A DNA stretch of 34,345 bases from Sphingobium sp. (GCA_017745115.1 JAGIAA010000029.1:1-34345), one strand, 5' to 3'; positions 1-7,635 are shown, counted from the first letter of the stretch. Made by a program: numbers and translations. The notes: generated by a model from the letters alone, not told the origin.

Positions 1-228
1 GGGGTGGATTTCCGAAAAGGCGAGGAAACCGTGGCGGTTGCCGCCATAGTCCACAAACGCCGCCTGGAGCGACGGCTCCACTCTGGTCACCTTGGCGAGA
101 TAGATATTGCCCTTGAGCTGCTTGTGCTCGGCGGACTCGAAATCAAACTCCTCGATCCGGTTCCCCGTCACGACCGCGACCCGGGTCTCTTCCCGGTGGC
201 GCGCATCGATCAACATACGCATTGTCAT
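1..228 (-). CDS. rne: Ribonuclease E, N-terminal part (truncated by window edge)
   Basis: Only the first 76 codons are present; the gene runs off the left edge. The protein begins MTMRMLIDARHREETRVAVV and continues with IEEFDFES, KGNIYLAKVTRVEPSLQAAF and VDYGGNRHGFLAFSEIHP. This is the characteristic start of RNase E/G proteins, leading into the S1 RNA-binding domain. RNase E is the endonuclease that starts mRNA decay and processes rRNA and tRNA precursors, and it scaffolds the degradosome; that is family knowledge, because the catalytic part is not visible here. The ATG at 228 is taken as the start; in-frame ATGs at 222 and 216 are alternatives. It is divergent from the amidase gene at 710, with a long leader region between them. 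Confidence 0.95.
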   Translation of the reverse strand, partial: MTMRMLIDARHREETRVAVVTGNRIEEFDFESAEHKQLKGNIYLAKVTRVEPSLQAAFVDYGGNRHGFLAFSEIHP

Positions 229-709
229 TCAAATTTCTCCAGCCTGGTGCGGCCCCGTCCCTTCGGACTGAGAGACGCACCGGCGCAATTGGGGGACGGG
301 CGATCAGGCGCGCCGTCGTGCGGAGCGGCCTTCGCAGGTCCCGGGTTTCAGTTTTGAGCTGCGTGTCTGCTGCTGAAACAGTGCCGGCCTTCATGCCGGC
401 GGGCTTGCAAATCGCCCAAGGCGCCGCGTTCGCTACAGCGCGCCATGGCCGGTTCAAGCTCTGCCCCATGCAACATCAACCTGTTTTATCGCCGTGAGTG
501 CAAAGTCTCCGGGCGATCAATCCGTCCGTCCCTAACCTGCCGATCAGCCTTGCAAAGCTTCCGCATTGCGGCAGACGAGCCGGACTGGTTAGCGCTAGCA
601 GGGCTTGACCCGAAGGGCAACGGCGAAAAGCTGCAACCGATCACGGCTTTACGCGACCGGAATCGTTAGGACTGGACGAATATAGCCCTGTCGCGGCATC
701 AGGAGCATC
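229..709. promoter_or_regulatory. Long divergent intergenic region, probable rne 5' leader
   Basis: These 481 bases hold no convincing gene; the open frames in them are short and unlike known proteins. Two inverted repeats are visible: GTTTCAG (345-351) with CTGAAAC (373-379), and GCCGGC (383-388) with GCCGGC (395-400) around a 6-base loop. Both lie 100-170 bases upstream of the rne start, so they could fold in the rne mRNA leader. Long structured leaders used for autoregulation by RNase E are known from enterobacteria; applying this here is inference. An 8-base palindrome TAGCGCTA lies at 590-597. I could not find convincing -35/-10 boxes for either gene. Confidence 0.4.
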
Positions 710-1600
710 ATGCTGTTCCTGGCCGCTTCGCTCGCGCTCCTCTCCTCACCTTCCGACCTGCCGGACATGCGCCCTTCGGCCAACGCGGCCATGGCCAAGC
801 GCCCGCTGCGGAACGTCGGCATGAGTGTGCGCATGCGGCCGATCACGGAGGGCCCACCGATCCCGAAAATTCAGGGTCCGCGCAACTCATCGCGTCCCCT
901 CATCGTCATCGATCCCGGTCATGGCGGCCACGACCCCGGCGCGCGCAACGTCAAATCCGGCACACTGGAAAAGGACGTGACGCTCGCGGTGGCCATGGCA
1001 ATGCGCGATGAGCTTCTGAAGAGCGGCCGCGTACGCATTGCACTGACGCGGGAGGATGACAGCTTCCTCGCACTCGAGGAACGCTTCGGCCTTGCTCGAG
1101 ATATGGGTGCGGCACTGTTCATTTCAATCCACGCCGACGCGTCGGAAGAGACCGGGGCCCATGGCGCAACGATCTACACCCTCTCCGACGTCGCGTCGGA
1201 CGCCGAGGCCGAACGGCTCGCGGCACGCGAAAACCGCGCCAACGTCCTGGGCGGCGTCGATCTCTCCAACAAGAGCTCGGCGGTCTCTTCGATCCTCATC
1301 GACCTCATGCAGCGCGAAACCATGACCTCATCCGCCAGGTTCGCGGAGCTTCTGCATCGCGAGACAGCACCCAGCATCGCCTTCCGCAGTCCCTGGAACC
1401 GCCGGGCCGCACTCGTCGTGCTGCGGGCACCGGATACGCCATCGATCTTGTTCGAGACCGGCTACATCAGCAACGACGCGGAGGCTGAACAGCTGCGCAG
1501 TGTCGAGGGGCGGCGAAAGCTCGCGGAGGGCGCGGCCCGTGCAATCGCCATTTATGCCGCGACGCTGGACAAAAGCGGGCAGGCTAGCCAGCCTCGCTAA
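710..1600 (+). CDS. N-acetylmuramoyl-L-alanine amidase (Amidase_3 family)
   Basis: A 296-residue zinc amidase that cuts the bond between N-acetylmuramic acid and the stem peptide, a step in daughter-cell separation and wall turnover. The N-terminus (MLFLAASLALLSS) looks like a short export signal, placing it in the periplasm. The catalytic domain starts near residue 62: zinc ligands are His71 in DPGHGG, Glu87 in TLEKD and His141 in SIHAD, and the catalytic Glu249 sits in LFETGY. No AMIN domain is present; only about 40 residues separate the signal from the catalytic domain. The start is fixed by AGGAG at 701-705, five bases before the ATG. It lies just upstream of the PBP1A gene in the same direction, so wall hydrolysis and synthesis are encoded side by side. 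It resembles the AmiC-type enzymes of alphaproteobacteria. Confidence 0.9.
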   Translation: MLFLAASLALLSSPSDLPDMRPSANAAMAKRPLRNVGMSVRMRPITEGPPIPKIQGPRNSSRPLIVIDPGHGGHDPGARNVKSGTLEKDVTLAVAMAMRDELLKSGRVRIALTREDDSFLALEERFGLARDMGAALFISIHADASEETGAHGATIYTLSDVASDAEAERLAARENRANVLGGVDLSNKSSAVSSILIDLMQRETMTSSARFAELLHRETAPSIAFRSPWNRRAALVVLRAPDTPSILFETGYISNDAEAEQLRSVEGRRKLAEGAARAIAIYAATLDKSGQASQPR

Positions 1601-1622
1601 CGGCATGGTGACGTGGCCATTC

Positions 1623-1641
1623 ACCGCAAAAGCGGTTTTCT
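1623..1641 (+). terminator. Weak hairpin with T-run after the amidase gene
   Basis: ACCGC (1623-1627), loop AAAA, GCGGT (1632-1636), followed by TTTC. The stem is only five base pairs, so it may terminate poorly. It is the only hairpin with a T-run found in the 70 bases between the amidase and PBP1A genes. Confidence 0.35.
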
Positions 1642-1670
1642 CCCCCGCGATACTGGGCTAGGGCGCTGGC

Positions 1671-4184
1671 ATGAACGAGCCGACCAGTGGACCCACGCGG
1701 ATCATCCTTCGGCGCCATGACCTGATTGCATCGGCACGAGACCGTTTCCGTTCGCTCTGGAGCCGACGGCGCTGGCGCTGGCTGATGATCGCGGCAGGCG
1801 GGCTGCTCGTCCTCTATTTCCTCTTCTGGCTGTTGTTTGCGCGCGGCCTGCCCGACGCCCGCACATTGCTCGACTATCAGCCGCCGCTGCCCACCGTCGT
1901 GCGCGATGTCAACGGCGAGCCGGTCTACAGCTATGCCCGCGAGCGGCGCGTGCAACTGCAGTATAGCGATTACCCGAAGGTGCTGGTGAACGCCTATCTG
2001 TCGGCCGAGGACAAGACGTTCTTCAGCCACCACGGGCTCGACTTCCCCGGCCTCGTCCGCGCTGCGGCAGAAGGCGTGATGAGCGGGTCGACGCCGCGCG
2101 GCACCTCGACCATCACCCAGCAGGTCGCCAAGAACCTGCTTGTCGGCAACGAGGTCAGTTATTCTCGCAAGCTCAAGGAAGCGATCCTCGCCTGGCGCAT
2201 GGAAGGCGTGCTGACCAAGGAGCAGATCCTCGAGCTCTATCTCAACCAGATCTTCCTCGGCCGGAACGCCTATGGCGTACAGGCTGCGGCGCGCGCCTAT
2301 TTCGACAAAGATGTCGGCCAGCTTCAGCTGCACGAGGCCGCCTATCTCGCCATCCTGCCCAAGGGCCCGAGCAATTACCGTCCCGAGGTCCACATGGATC
2401 GTGCGCTGGAACGGCGGAACTGGGTTCTGGGCGAGATGCTCAAGAACGATTTTATCACCCAGGCTCAGCATGACCAGGCCGTCGCTCAGCCCCTCGGCAC
2501 TGTGGCAATGCGTGGCACCAGCTACCAGCGCATCGGCGGCTATTATACCGAGGAAATCCGCCGGCGGCTGATCCAGCTGTTCGGCGAAAATGCAGAAGCC
2601 GGGCCCAACAGCGTCTATGCCGGCGGTCTCTGGGTGCGCTCGCCGATCGACCCGAAGATGCAGGAGCTCACCACCAAGGCCCTGCGCAACGGCCTGCTTC
2701 GCTACGATAGCGGCCGTGGCTGGACCGGTCCGATCCGCCGCCTCAATGTCGCGAAATGGCAGGGCGAACTGGCCGCTTCCAATCTCGGCCTCGATTTCGA
2801 TCAATGGGGCATCGCCGTGGTGATCGAGAAGAGCGGCGACGTGGCGACGATCGGCTTCGTCGATGGGCGGCGGGGCGTCCTCCCGGCGTCGGGCGCGCAG
2901 ATGCCTCGGCGCGGCACGGCCACGGCGGCATTCAACATGCTGCAGCCGGGCGACGTGATCGCAGTAAAGAAGGAAGGCGACAGTTTCGTGCTGCGCAGCA
3001 TCCCCGCCGTGTCGGGTGGCATGATGATCGAGGGCGTGCACAATGGGCGCGTCTACGCGATGCAGGGCGGCTTCGACGCCCGCCTTTCCTCCTATAACCG
3101 CGTCACTCAGGCGGAGCGCCAGCCGGGCTCCACGATCAAGCCCTTCGTTTACGCCGCCGCGCTCGACAGCGGCATGACCCCCGCCTCGATCATCATCGAT
3201 GGGCCGTTCTGCGTGTTCCAGGGCGCCAATCTGGGGCAGAAATGCTTCAAGAATTTCGACAACAAGGGCGGATCGGGTCCCCACACCATGCGCTGGGGCG
3301 TCGAGCAGTCGCGCAACCTCATGACCGTGCGCACGGCCGCGCAGATCGGCATGCCGCGCGTGGTCAAGACGATCAGCGACATGGGCATCGGCAACTATCC
3401 GCCCTATCTCGCCAATTCGCTGGGCGCGGGCGAAACGACCGTCGAGCGCATGGTCAATGCCTATGCCATGCTCGCCAATCATGGCCGCGCGGTCTCGCCG
3501 AGGCTCATGGATTATGTGCAGGACCGCAACGGCAAGGTCATCTGGCCGGCCAACTGGCGGCCTTGCCAGAATTGCGCGATGACCGATTGGGACGGCAAGC
3601 CGATGCCCCGCTTCACGCCGACCGGCAAGCAGCTGATGAATCCGATGACCGCCTATCAGGTGGTCCACATCGCCGAGGGCGTTATCCAGCGCGGCACGGC
3701 CGTCCGCCTGCGCGATATGAACCGGCCTCTGTTCGGCAAGACCGGGACCAGCAACGGTCCGACCAATGTCTGGTTCATGGGCGGCACGCCGCATATCGTG
3801 GCAGGTCTCTACATCGGTTACGATCAGCCCAGGACACTGGGTGGCTATGCCCAGGGCTCGACCATCGCGGTGCCGATCTGGCGCGAGGCAATGGAACCGA
3901 TCATCAAGGACATGCCCAAGACGCCTTTCTTCGCGCCTCCAGGCATTCGTATGGTGCGCATCGAACGCCAGACGGGCAAACGCATCTTCGGCGGCGGCTG
4001 GCCGGCCGACGATCCGCTCTCCGCGATCATCTGGGAAGCTTTCAAGCCCGAGAGCGAGCCGCGCCGCTCGATCCGTAGTGACGAAGTGAAGCCAGACGCG
4101 GAAGGCGCCCGTCTCGCAGCCGAACGTGCCCGCGCAGCAGAACAGAGCCATGATTTCGCCGGCGAGCAGGGCGGAATTTACTGA
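1671..4184 (+). CDS. mrcA: Class A penicillin-binding protein 1A
   Basis: An 837-residue bifunctional peptidoglycan synthase. Residues 1-37 are cytoplasmic and basic, and 38-57 form one membrane anchor (LMIAAGGLLVLYFLFWLLF). The GT51 glycosyltransferase domain covers roughly 75-260, with the catalytic Glu113 in SAEDKTFFSHHG and the TSTITQQVAKNL motif. An OB-like linker follows. The transpeptidase domain covers about 445-760: Ser487-x-x-Lys490 in QPGSTIKPF, Ser547-Arg-Asn549, and Lys690-Thr-Gly in FGKTGTSNGP. A CxxC pair (residues 632-635, PCQNC) lies between the SxN and KTG motifs. It polymerises glycan strands and cross-links stem peptides at the outer face of the inner membrane. The ATG at 1671 is the first start that keeps the cytoplasmic tail and anchor. 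It follows the amidase gene by 70 bases. A long open frame on the opposite strand is a shadow of this gene. Confidence 0.96.
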   Translation: MNEPTSGPTRIILRRHDLIASARDRFRSLWSRRRWRWLMIAAGGLLVLYFLFWLLFARGLPDARTLLDYQPPLPTVVRDVNGEPVYSYARERRVQLQYSDYPKVLVNAYLSAEDKTFFSHHGLDFPGLVRAAAEGVMSGSTPRGTSTITQQVAKNLLVGNEVSYSRKLKEAILAWRMEGVLTKEQILELYLNQIFLGRNAYGVQAAARAYFDKDVGQLQLHEAAYLAILPKGPSNYRPEVHMDRALERRNWVLGEMLKNDFITQAQHDQAVAQPLGTVAMRGTSYQRIGGYYTEEIRRRLIQLFGENAEAGPNSVYAGGLWVRSPIDPKMQELTTKALRNGLLRYDSGRGWTGPIRRLNVAKWQGELAASNLGLDFDQWGIAVVIEKSGDVATIGFVDGRRGVLPASGAQMPRRGTATAAFNMLQPGDVIAVKKEGDSFVLRSIPAVSGGMMIEGVHNGRVYAMQGGFDARLSSYNRVTQAERQPGSTIKPFVYAAALDSGMTPASIIIDGPFCVFQGANLGQKCFKNFDNKGGSGPHTMRWGVEQSRNLMTVRTAAQIGMPRVVKTISDMGIGNYPPYLANSLGAGETTVERMVNAYAMLANHGRAVSPRLMDYVQDRNGKVIWPANWRPCQNCAMTDWDGKPMPRFTPTGKQLMNPMTAYQVVHIAEGVIQRGTAVRLRDMNRPLFGKTGTSNGPTNVWFMGGTPHIVAGLYIGYDQPRTLGGYAQGSTIAVPIWREAMEPIIKDMPKTPFFAPPGIRMVRIERQTGKRIFGGGWPADDPLSAIIWEAFKPESEPRRSIRSDEVKPDAEGARLAAERARAAEQSHDFAGEQGGIY

Positions 4185-4187
4185 GCG

Positions 4188-4209
4188 GCTGAGCGGGCCG
4201 CGGCTCAGC
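4188..4209 (+). terminator. Hairpin just after the mrcA stop codon
   Basis: GCTGAGC (4188-4194) pairs perfectly with GCTCAGC (4203-4209) across an 8-base GC-rich loop, starting four bases after the stop codon. There is no T-run, so it may stabilise the 3' end rather than terminate on its own. Confidence 0.4.
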
Positions 4210-4304
4210 TGATGCCGGCCCACCCCTTGACCTTATCGATGCAGCATCGCATCGGGCAGCGCTTGGCCCTATATGGGCGTCGCAGCATCTGACGGAGATT
4301 TTTC

Positions 4305-5432
4305 ATGCGCGCCGAAGCGCAAGCCCATGTCGATCATATCCAGGCCGCGCTTGCGCTGCTGCGGCGCTTCCTCGACTGGGACAAGGCGCTGCGGCGGCTC
4401 GACGAGCTCAACGCGCGCGTCGAGGACCCGACGCTCTGGAACGATCAGAAGCAGGCGCAGGAGGTGATGCGCGAGCGCACGCGGCTCGATACCGCGATCG
4501 GCGCGACACGCGCCATCGAGCGCGACATGAACGATACCGTCGAGCTGATCGAACTGGCGGAGGCCGAGGGCGACGACGAGCTCGTCAACGAAGGTCTGGC
4601 CAGCCTGGCCGCGCTTGCCGAGAAAGCCGACAAGGACAAGGTCTCCGCTTTGCTGTCAGGCGAGGCGGACGGGAACGACACCTATCTCGAAATCCATGCG
4701 GGCGCAGGCGGCACCGAAAGTCAGGACTGGGCCGAGATGCTGCAGCGCATGTACCAGCGCTGGGCCGAGAAGCGCGGCATGAAGGTCGAGCTCATCGAAT
4801 ATCAGGCCGGCGAGCAGGCAGGCATCAAATCGGCAACGCTGCTGCTCAAGGGCGAGAATGCCTATGGTTATGCCAAGACCGAAAGCGGCGTGCACCGGCT
4901 GGTGCGCATCTCGCCCTATGACAGTTCGGCGCGGCGGCACACGTCGTTCAGTTCGGTCTGGGTCTATCCGGTGATCGACGACGACATCGACATCGATATC
5001 AATCCCGCCGACCTCAAGATCGACACCTATCGCGCGTCGGGCGCCGGCGGCCAGCACGTCAACACGACCGACTCGGCGGTGCGCATCACCCACGTTCCCT
5101 CGGGCATCATCGTCGCCAGCCAGAACGATCGCTCGCAGCACAAGAACCGCGCGACCGCGATGAACATGCTGAAGGCGCGGCTCTACGAGGCCGAGCTTGC
5201 CAAGCGTGAAGCCGTGACGGCGGGCGAATATGCCGCGAAGACCGAGATCGGCTGGGGTCACCAGATCCGTTCCTATGTCCTCCAGCCCTATCAGCTGGTG
5301 AAGGATCTGCGCACCGGGGTGACCTCGACTGCACCGGATGACGTACTGGACGGCGCGCTCGATCCCTTCATGGCCGCTGCGCTCAGCCAGCGCGTGACCG
5401 GCGAGAAGGTCGACGTCGAGGATGTCGACTGA
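4305..5432 (+). CDS. prfB: Peptide chain release factor 2
   Basis: A 375-residue class I release factor that reads UAA and UGA and triggers peptide release on the ribosome. The GGQ motif is at 248-250 (ASGAGGQHVNTTDSAVR). The codon-recognition tripeptide is SPY at 203-205 (RLVRISPYDSSARRHTSFSS), where E. coli RF2 has SPF. The rest of domains 2-4 follows RF2, including DDDIDIDINPADLKID and GWGHQIRSYVL. The reading frame is continuous through LLRRFLDWD (residues 18-26), where many bacteria need a programmed +1 frameshift at an in-frame UGA, so that autoregulation is absent. GGAG at 4294-4297 lies seven bases before the ATG. The stop overlaps the next ATG (TGATG), implying translational coupling to the methyltransferase-fold lipoprotein. 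Confidence 0.97.
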   Translation: MRAEAQAHVDHIQAALALLRRFLDWDKALRRLDELNARVEDPTLWNDQKQAQEVMRERTRLDTAIGATRAIERDMNDTVELIELAEAEGDDELVNEGLASLAALAEKADKDKVSALLSGEADGNDTYLEIHAGAGGTESQDWAEMLQRMYQRWAEKRGMKVELIEYQAGEQAGIKSATLLLKGENAYGYAKTESGVHRLVRISPYDSSARRHTSFSSVWVYPVIDDDIDIDINPADLKIDTYRASGAGGQHVNTTDSAVRITHVPSGIIVASQNDRSQHKNRATAMNMLKARLYEAELAKREAVTAGEYAAKTEIGWGHQIRSYVLQPYQLVKDLRTGVTSTAPDDVLDGALDPFMAAALSQRVTGEKVDVEDVD

Positions 5433-6205
5433 TGCGTCTTGCGGGCGCGGCACTGCTGGCGTCCCTTGTGGCCTTCGGGCTGTCCGGCTGCGACCGGATG
5501 AGCGCGGCACCCGACGACCGGCCCGCCGAAGCGCGCGACTTCCCGCGCGCCGACCGCCCCGTCGCCCCGATCATCTCGACGCGCTGGGCCACCGAGGAAG
5601 CACGCGACCGGCTCCATGAAGCCGATCAGGTGATGAACTGGGCAGGCGTGAAGCCGAACATGACCGTGGCCGACATCGGCGCGGGCGAAGGCTATTATAC
5701 CGTGCGCCTCGCCAAGCGCGTCGGCCCGCACGGCCGCGTGCTCGCAGAGGACATCTTGGCCGAAGTCATCGATGCGCTCGGCCGGCGCGTCACGCGCGAG
5801 AACTGGTCCAATGTCAGCGTCAAGCTCGGCACGCCAGAGAATCCCAAGCTGCCCGAGGCCAGCTTCGACCGGGTGTTCATGGTGCACATGTATCACGAGA
5901 TCGCCGAGCCCTACGCCTTCCTCTGGCACCTCTATCCGGCTCTCAAGGACAAGGGCGAAGTGATCGTGCTGGAGAGCGACCGGCCGACCGACCATCATGG
6001 CACGCCGCCCGAATTGCTGCGCTGCGAGTTTGCAGCAATCGGCTTCGTCCAGATCGCCATTGCGCGGCGACCGCAGTCGGGCGGCTATCTCGCCCGCTTC
6101 GTTGCGGGTGCGGGCAAGCCGGCCGAGCCGAGCCAGATCGTGCCCTGCCGTCTGCGCCGTCCGAACAAGGCAAAAATTGCCGTTCCGTCCAAGCGCGACG
6201 AATAG
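5432..6205 (+). CDS. Lipoprotein with a class I SAM methyltransferase fold
   Basis: A 257-residue protein with a lipoprotein signal: a hydrophobic stretch ending in the lipobox LSGC, so Cys20 would be lipidated. The mature part carries a Rossmann methyltransferase core: motif I VADIGAGEGYYTVRLAKRVG (from residue 79), an acidic end of beta-2 at VLAEDI, and a later VIVLESD strand with a conserved MVHMYHEI segment. It resembles exported methyltransferase-like proteins annotated in sphingomonads and xanthomonads. The contradiction is that SAM is cytosolic, so an envelope lipoprotein would not normally see it; the activity and substrate are unknown. The start overlaps the prfB stop by one base. 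It is convergent with the S24 repressor gene. Confidence 0.75.
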   Translation: MRLAGAALLASLVAFGLSGCDRMSAAPDDRPAEARDFPRADRPVAPIISTRWATEEARDRLHEADQVMNWAGVKPNMTVADIGAGEGYYTVRLAKRVGPHGRVLAEDILAEVIDALGRRVTRENWSNVSVKLGTPENPKLPEASFDRVFMVHMYHEIAEPYAFLWHLYPALKDKGEVIVLESDRPTDHHGTPPELLRCEFAAIGFVQIAIARRPQSGGYLARFVAGAGKPAEPSQIVPCRLRRPNKAKIAVPSKRDE

Positions 6206-6215
6206 CCCGGCAGCA

Positions 6216-6236
6216 TGCTGCAGCAAAGCTGCAGCA
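6216..6236. terminator. Perfect hairpin between convergent genes
   Basis: TGCTGCAGC (6216-6224) and GCTGCAGCA (6228-6236) form a perfect 9-base-pair stem with an AAA loop, followed on plus by ATAAATC. It sits in the 42 bases between two convergent stop codons and can serve both strands. Confidence 0.6.
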
Positions 6237-6247
6237 ATAAATCTTCG

Positions 6248-6925
6248 TCAACCGACCCGTCTGCCTGCCCAGATCACGCGGCCGACCAGCGCGACATCCT
6301 TGAGCGCAACATCTTCGAAGGCGGGATAGAGCGGATTGTCGCTGCGGATCGAGACGTGTCCGCGCCTCGGCGTCAGCGCCAGCCGCTTCACCATCAACGC
6401 GTCGTCCATGCGCAGCACATAGATGCCGTCACGCAACCGCAAGCCGGCGTCGCTGCGATCGACCATGATATCGTCGCCGTCGCTCAATGTCGGCGCCATC
6501 GATTCGCCCATGACGCGGATGATGGACAACATGTCCTGCCGGACGCCCAGCGCGCGCAGCCAGCGAGGATCGAACGCCAGCGCACCTGCCGCGGTCTCAT
6601 CCTGCTCGAGCGCACCTGGTTTCGCCGACGCACCGAACTCGAGACGCGGCACGACGCTGAACTCGCGGCCTTTGTCGCGCAGGTGCGTTGTCGCCACCGC
6701 TGCTGCGGCATCGGCATCCACTGCTCCCAGCAGCCGCTCATCGACGCCGAAGTAACGCGCAAGCAGGCGCCGGTCCGCTTCGTCCAGCTTGCGCGGGGTC
6801 CCCCGCTTCACGAACTGCTGGATATAGGCCGCATTGCGCCCGAGCAGCCGCGAGACGGCGCCATAATTTTCGCCGCGTTCGCGGATCAGCCGGTCGAGAT
6901 TCGCCCTCGCGTCGTTTCCATCCAT
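6248..6925 (-). CDS. S24 (LexA/CI-like) transcriptional repressor
   Basis: A 225-residue protein with an N-terminal helix-turn-helix region (residues about 5-60; YGAVSRLLGRNAAYIQQFVKRG) and a C-terminal S24 peptidase-like domain. The Ser/Lys dyad is visible: Ser142 in VMGESMAPTLSDGD and Lys180 in DALMVKRLAL. Members of this family bind operators as dimers, and some are inactivated by self-cleavage. I see no clear Ala-Gly cleavage site in the usual linker position: it reads FGASAKPGALEQDE, with Ala-Lys where an Ala-Gly might be expected. The start at 6925 is chosen because GGAG lies six bases upstream; the longer start at 6961 would place an operator inside the gene. Three inverted-repeat operators lie just upstream, so autoregulation is likely. 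No phage genes are nearby. Confidence 0.85.
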   Translation of the reverse strand: MDGNDARANLDRLIRERGENYGAVSRLLGRNAAYIQQFVKRGTPRKLDEADRRLLARYFGVDERLLGAVDADAAAAVATTHLRDKGREFSVVPRLEFGASAKPGALEQDETAAGALAFDPRWLRALGVRQDMLSIIRVMGESMAPTLSDGDDIMVDRSDAGLRLRDGIYVLRMDDALMVKRLALTPRRGHVSIRSDNPLYPAFEDVALKDVALVGRVIWAGRRVG

Positions 6926-6942
6926 ATCGGACTCCAGAGTGA

Positions 6943-6995
6943 TAGGACTTCTCCTAGACATGTAGGACTTCGCATAGTTTGTAGGAGAAATCCTA
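6943..6995. promoter_or_regulatory. Three evenly spaced operators for the S24 repressor
   Basis: Site 1, TAGGA-cttc-TCCTA (6943-6956), and site 3, TAGGA-gaaa-TCCTA (6982-6995), are perfect 5-base inverted repeats with 4-base spacers. Site 2 (6963-6976) has one perfect half, TAGGActtc, and a degraded second half, GCATA. The centres are 20 and 19 bases apart, about two helical turns, so bound dimers would sit on the same DNA face. Site 1 lies in the leader of the repressor gene and site 3 lies 45 bases before the divergent gene at 7040. That the S24 protein is the ligand is inference from position and symmetry. Confidence 0.7.
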
Positions 6996-7039
6996 TTTCC
7001 GAATCATTCACCGGGCCGCAACAGGGAGCCAGAAAAATC

Positions 7040-7228
7040 ATGTCCACATTGCGCAGCATCGAACGATATCTGAAACAGACCGGCATGGCGCCGACCGCCT
7101 TCGGCCGACAAGCGGCCCGCGATCCTCGTTTGGTTTTCGACCTGCGCAATGGCCGACAGCTCTCGGAGCGCGTCGAGCGACGCATAGAACACTTCATGAA
7201 CGTTTCCAAGCGGCAGCGAGCGGCATGA
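7040..7228 (+). CDS. Small HTH-like protein, divergent from the repressor
   Basis: A 62-residue protein (MSTLRSIERYLKQTGMAPTA at the start), with a helix, then TAFGRQAARDPRLVFDLRNG and SERVERRIEHFM. The pattern of short helices with a glycine-turn is like the minimal DNA-binding domain of Cro/XRE regulators, but I cannot assign a family with certainty. GGGAG at 7024-7028 precedes the ATG. An open frame extends far upstream, but the sequence there is the antisense of the repressor, so the ATG at 7040 is the real start. Its stop overlaps the ATG of the next gene (GCATGATG), so the two are coupled. Its promoter lies among the three repressor operators. Confidence 0.7.
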   Translation: MSTLRSIERYLKQTGMAPTAFGRQAARDPRLVFDLRNGRQLSERVERRIEHFMNVSKRQRAA

Positions 7229-7629
7229 TGAGCCTGGCCGACCTAGCCGCACCGCGCCGGCGCTTGCGTATCCTTCGTCGCCCGACCGAACAGATCCGTC
7301 CCTCCACGCCGAGAGCCCAGCGGCGCGATTGCCATGGTCGCCTCATCGCGGCCCTGCTGGCACTGGCCGGAGAGGCGGCGCGTATCGACGATGCCAGCTT
7401 TCGCCCCTGGTGCAGTGCGACCTTCCTCGGCGCACAACACCGCATCACGTTGCGCATCGCTGGCAAGGATACGCATGCCCGCACGGATCAACTCGCTCGA
7501 AACCTACCGGAAGCCGAGCTGGTGATCCCCGGTCATATCGTTGCCGATGTCGCGGTCGATGCGGTCACGCCGCAAGACGACGGAACAGTGCTCATCGCCC
7601 TCGCCGTCCTCACGATCGAGGACTGGTGA
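7225..7629 (+). CDS. Hypothetical protein coupled to the small HTH gene
   Basis: A 134-residue protein I do not recognise. The first 40 residues are rich in Arg and look unstructured. After that come LIAALLALAGEAARID, then a conserved-looking SFRPWCSATFLGAQHRITLR and a beta-rich remainder ending VDAVTPQDDGTVLIALAVLT. There is no signal peptide and no membrane segment. It starts inside the stop of the preceding gene (ATGATGA), so it belongs to the same operon and is presumably also controlled by the S24 repressor. A second ATG directly follows the first. It ends seven bases before a convergent gene. Confidence 0.6.
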   Translation: MMSLADLAAPRRRLRILRRPTEQIRPSTPRAQRRDCHGRLIAALLALAGEAARIDDASFRPWCSATFLGAQHRITLRIAGKDTHARTDQLARNLPEAELVIPGHIVADVAVDAVTPQDDGTVLIALAVLTIEDW

Positions 7630-7635
7630 GCGCGG

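Noticed and set aside
605..633. TTGACC as -35 for the amidase gene
   Set aside because: No acceptable -10 at 16-18 bases.
1584..4223. An 879-codon open frame on minus opposite mrcA
   Set aside because: It is the antisense frame of a clearly recognisable PBP1A; the translation is rich in His, Arg and Asp and has no domain.
4360..4385. Programmed frameshift in prfB
   Set aside because: The frame is continuous through the expected site; no in-frame UGA is present.
6215..7039. Long plus-strand frame leading into the 62-residue gene
   Set aside because: It is antisense to the S24 repressor; the ATG at 7040 has its own ribosome site.
6216..7629. Prophage remnant
   Set aside because: Only a CI-like regulator arrangement is present; no integrase, structural or lysis genes and no att repeats were seen.
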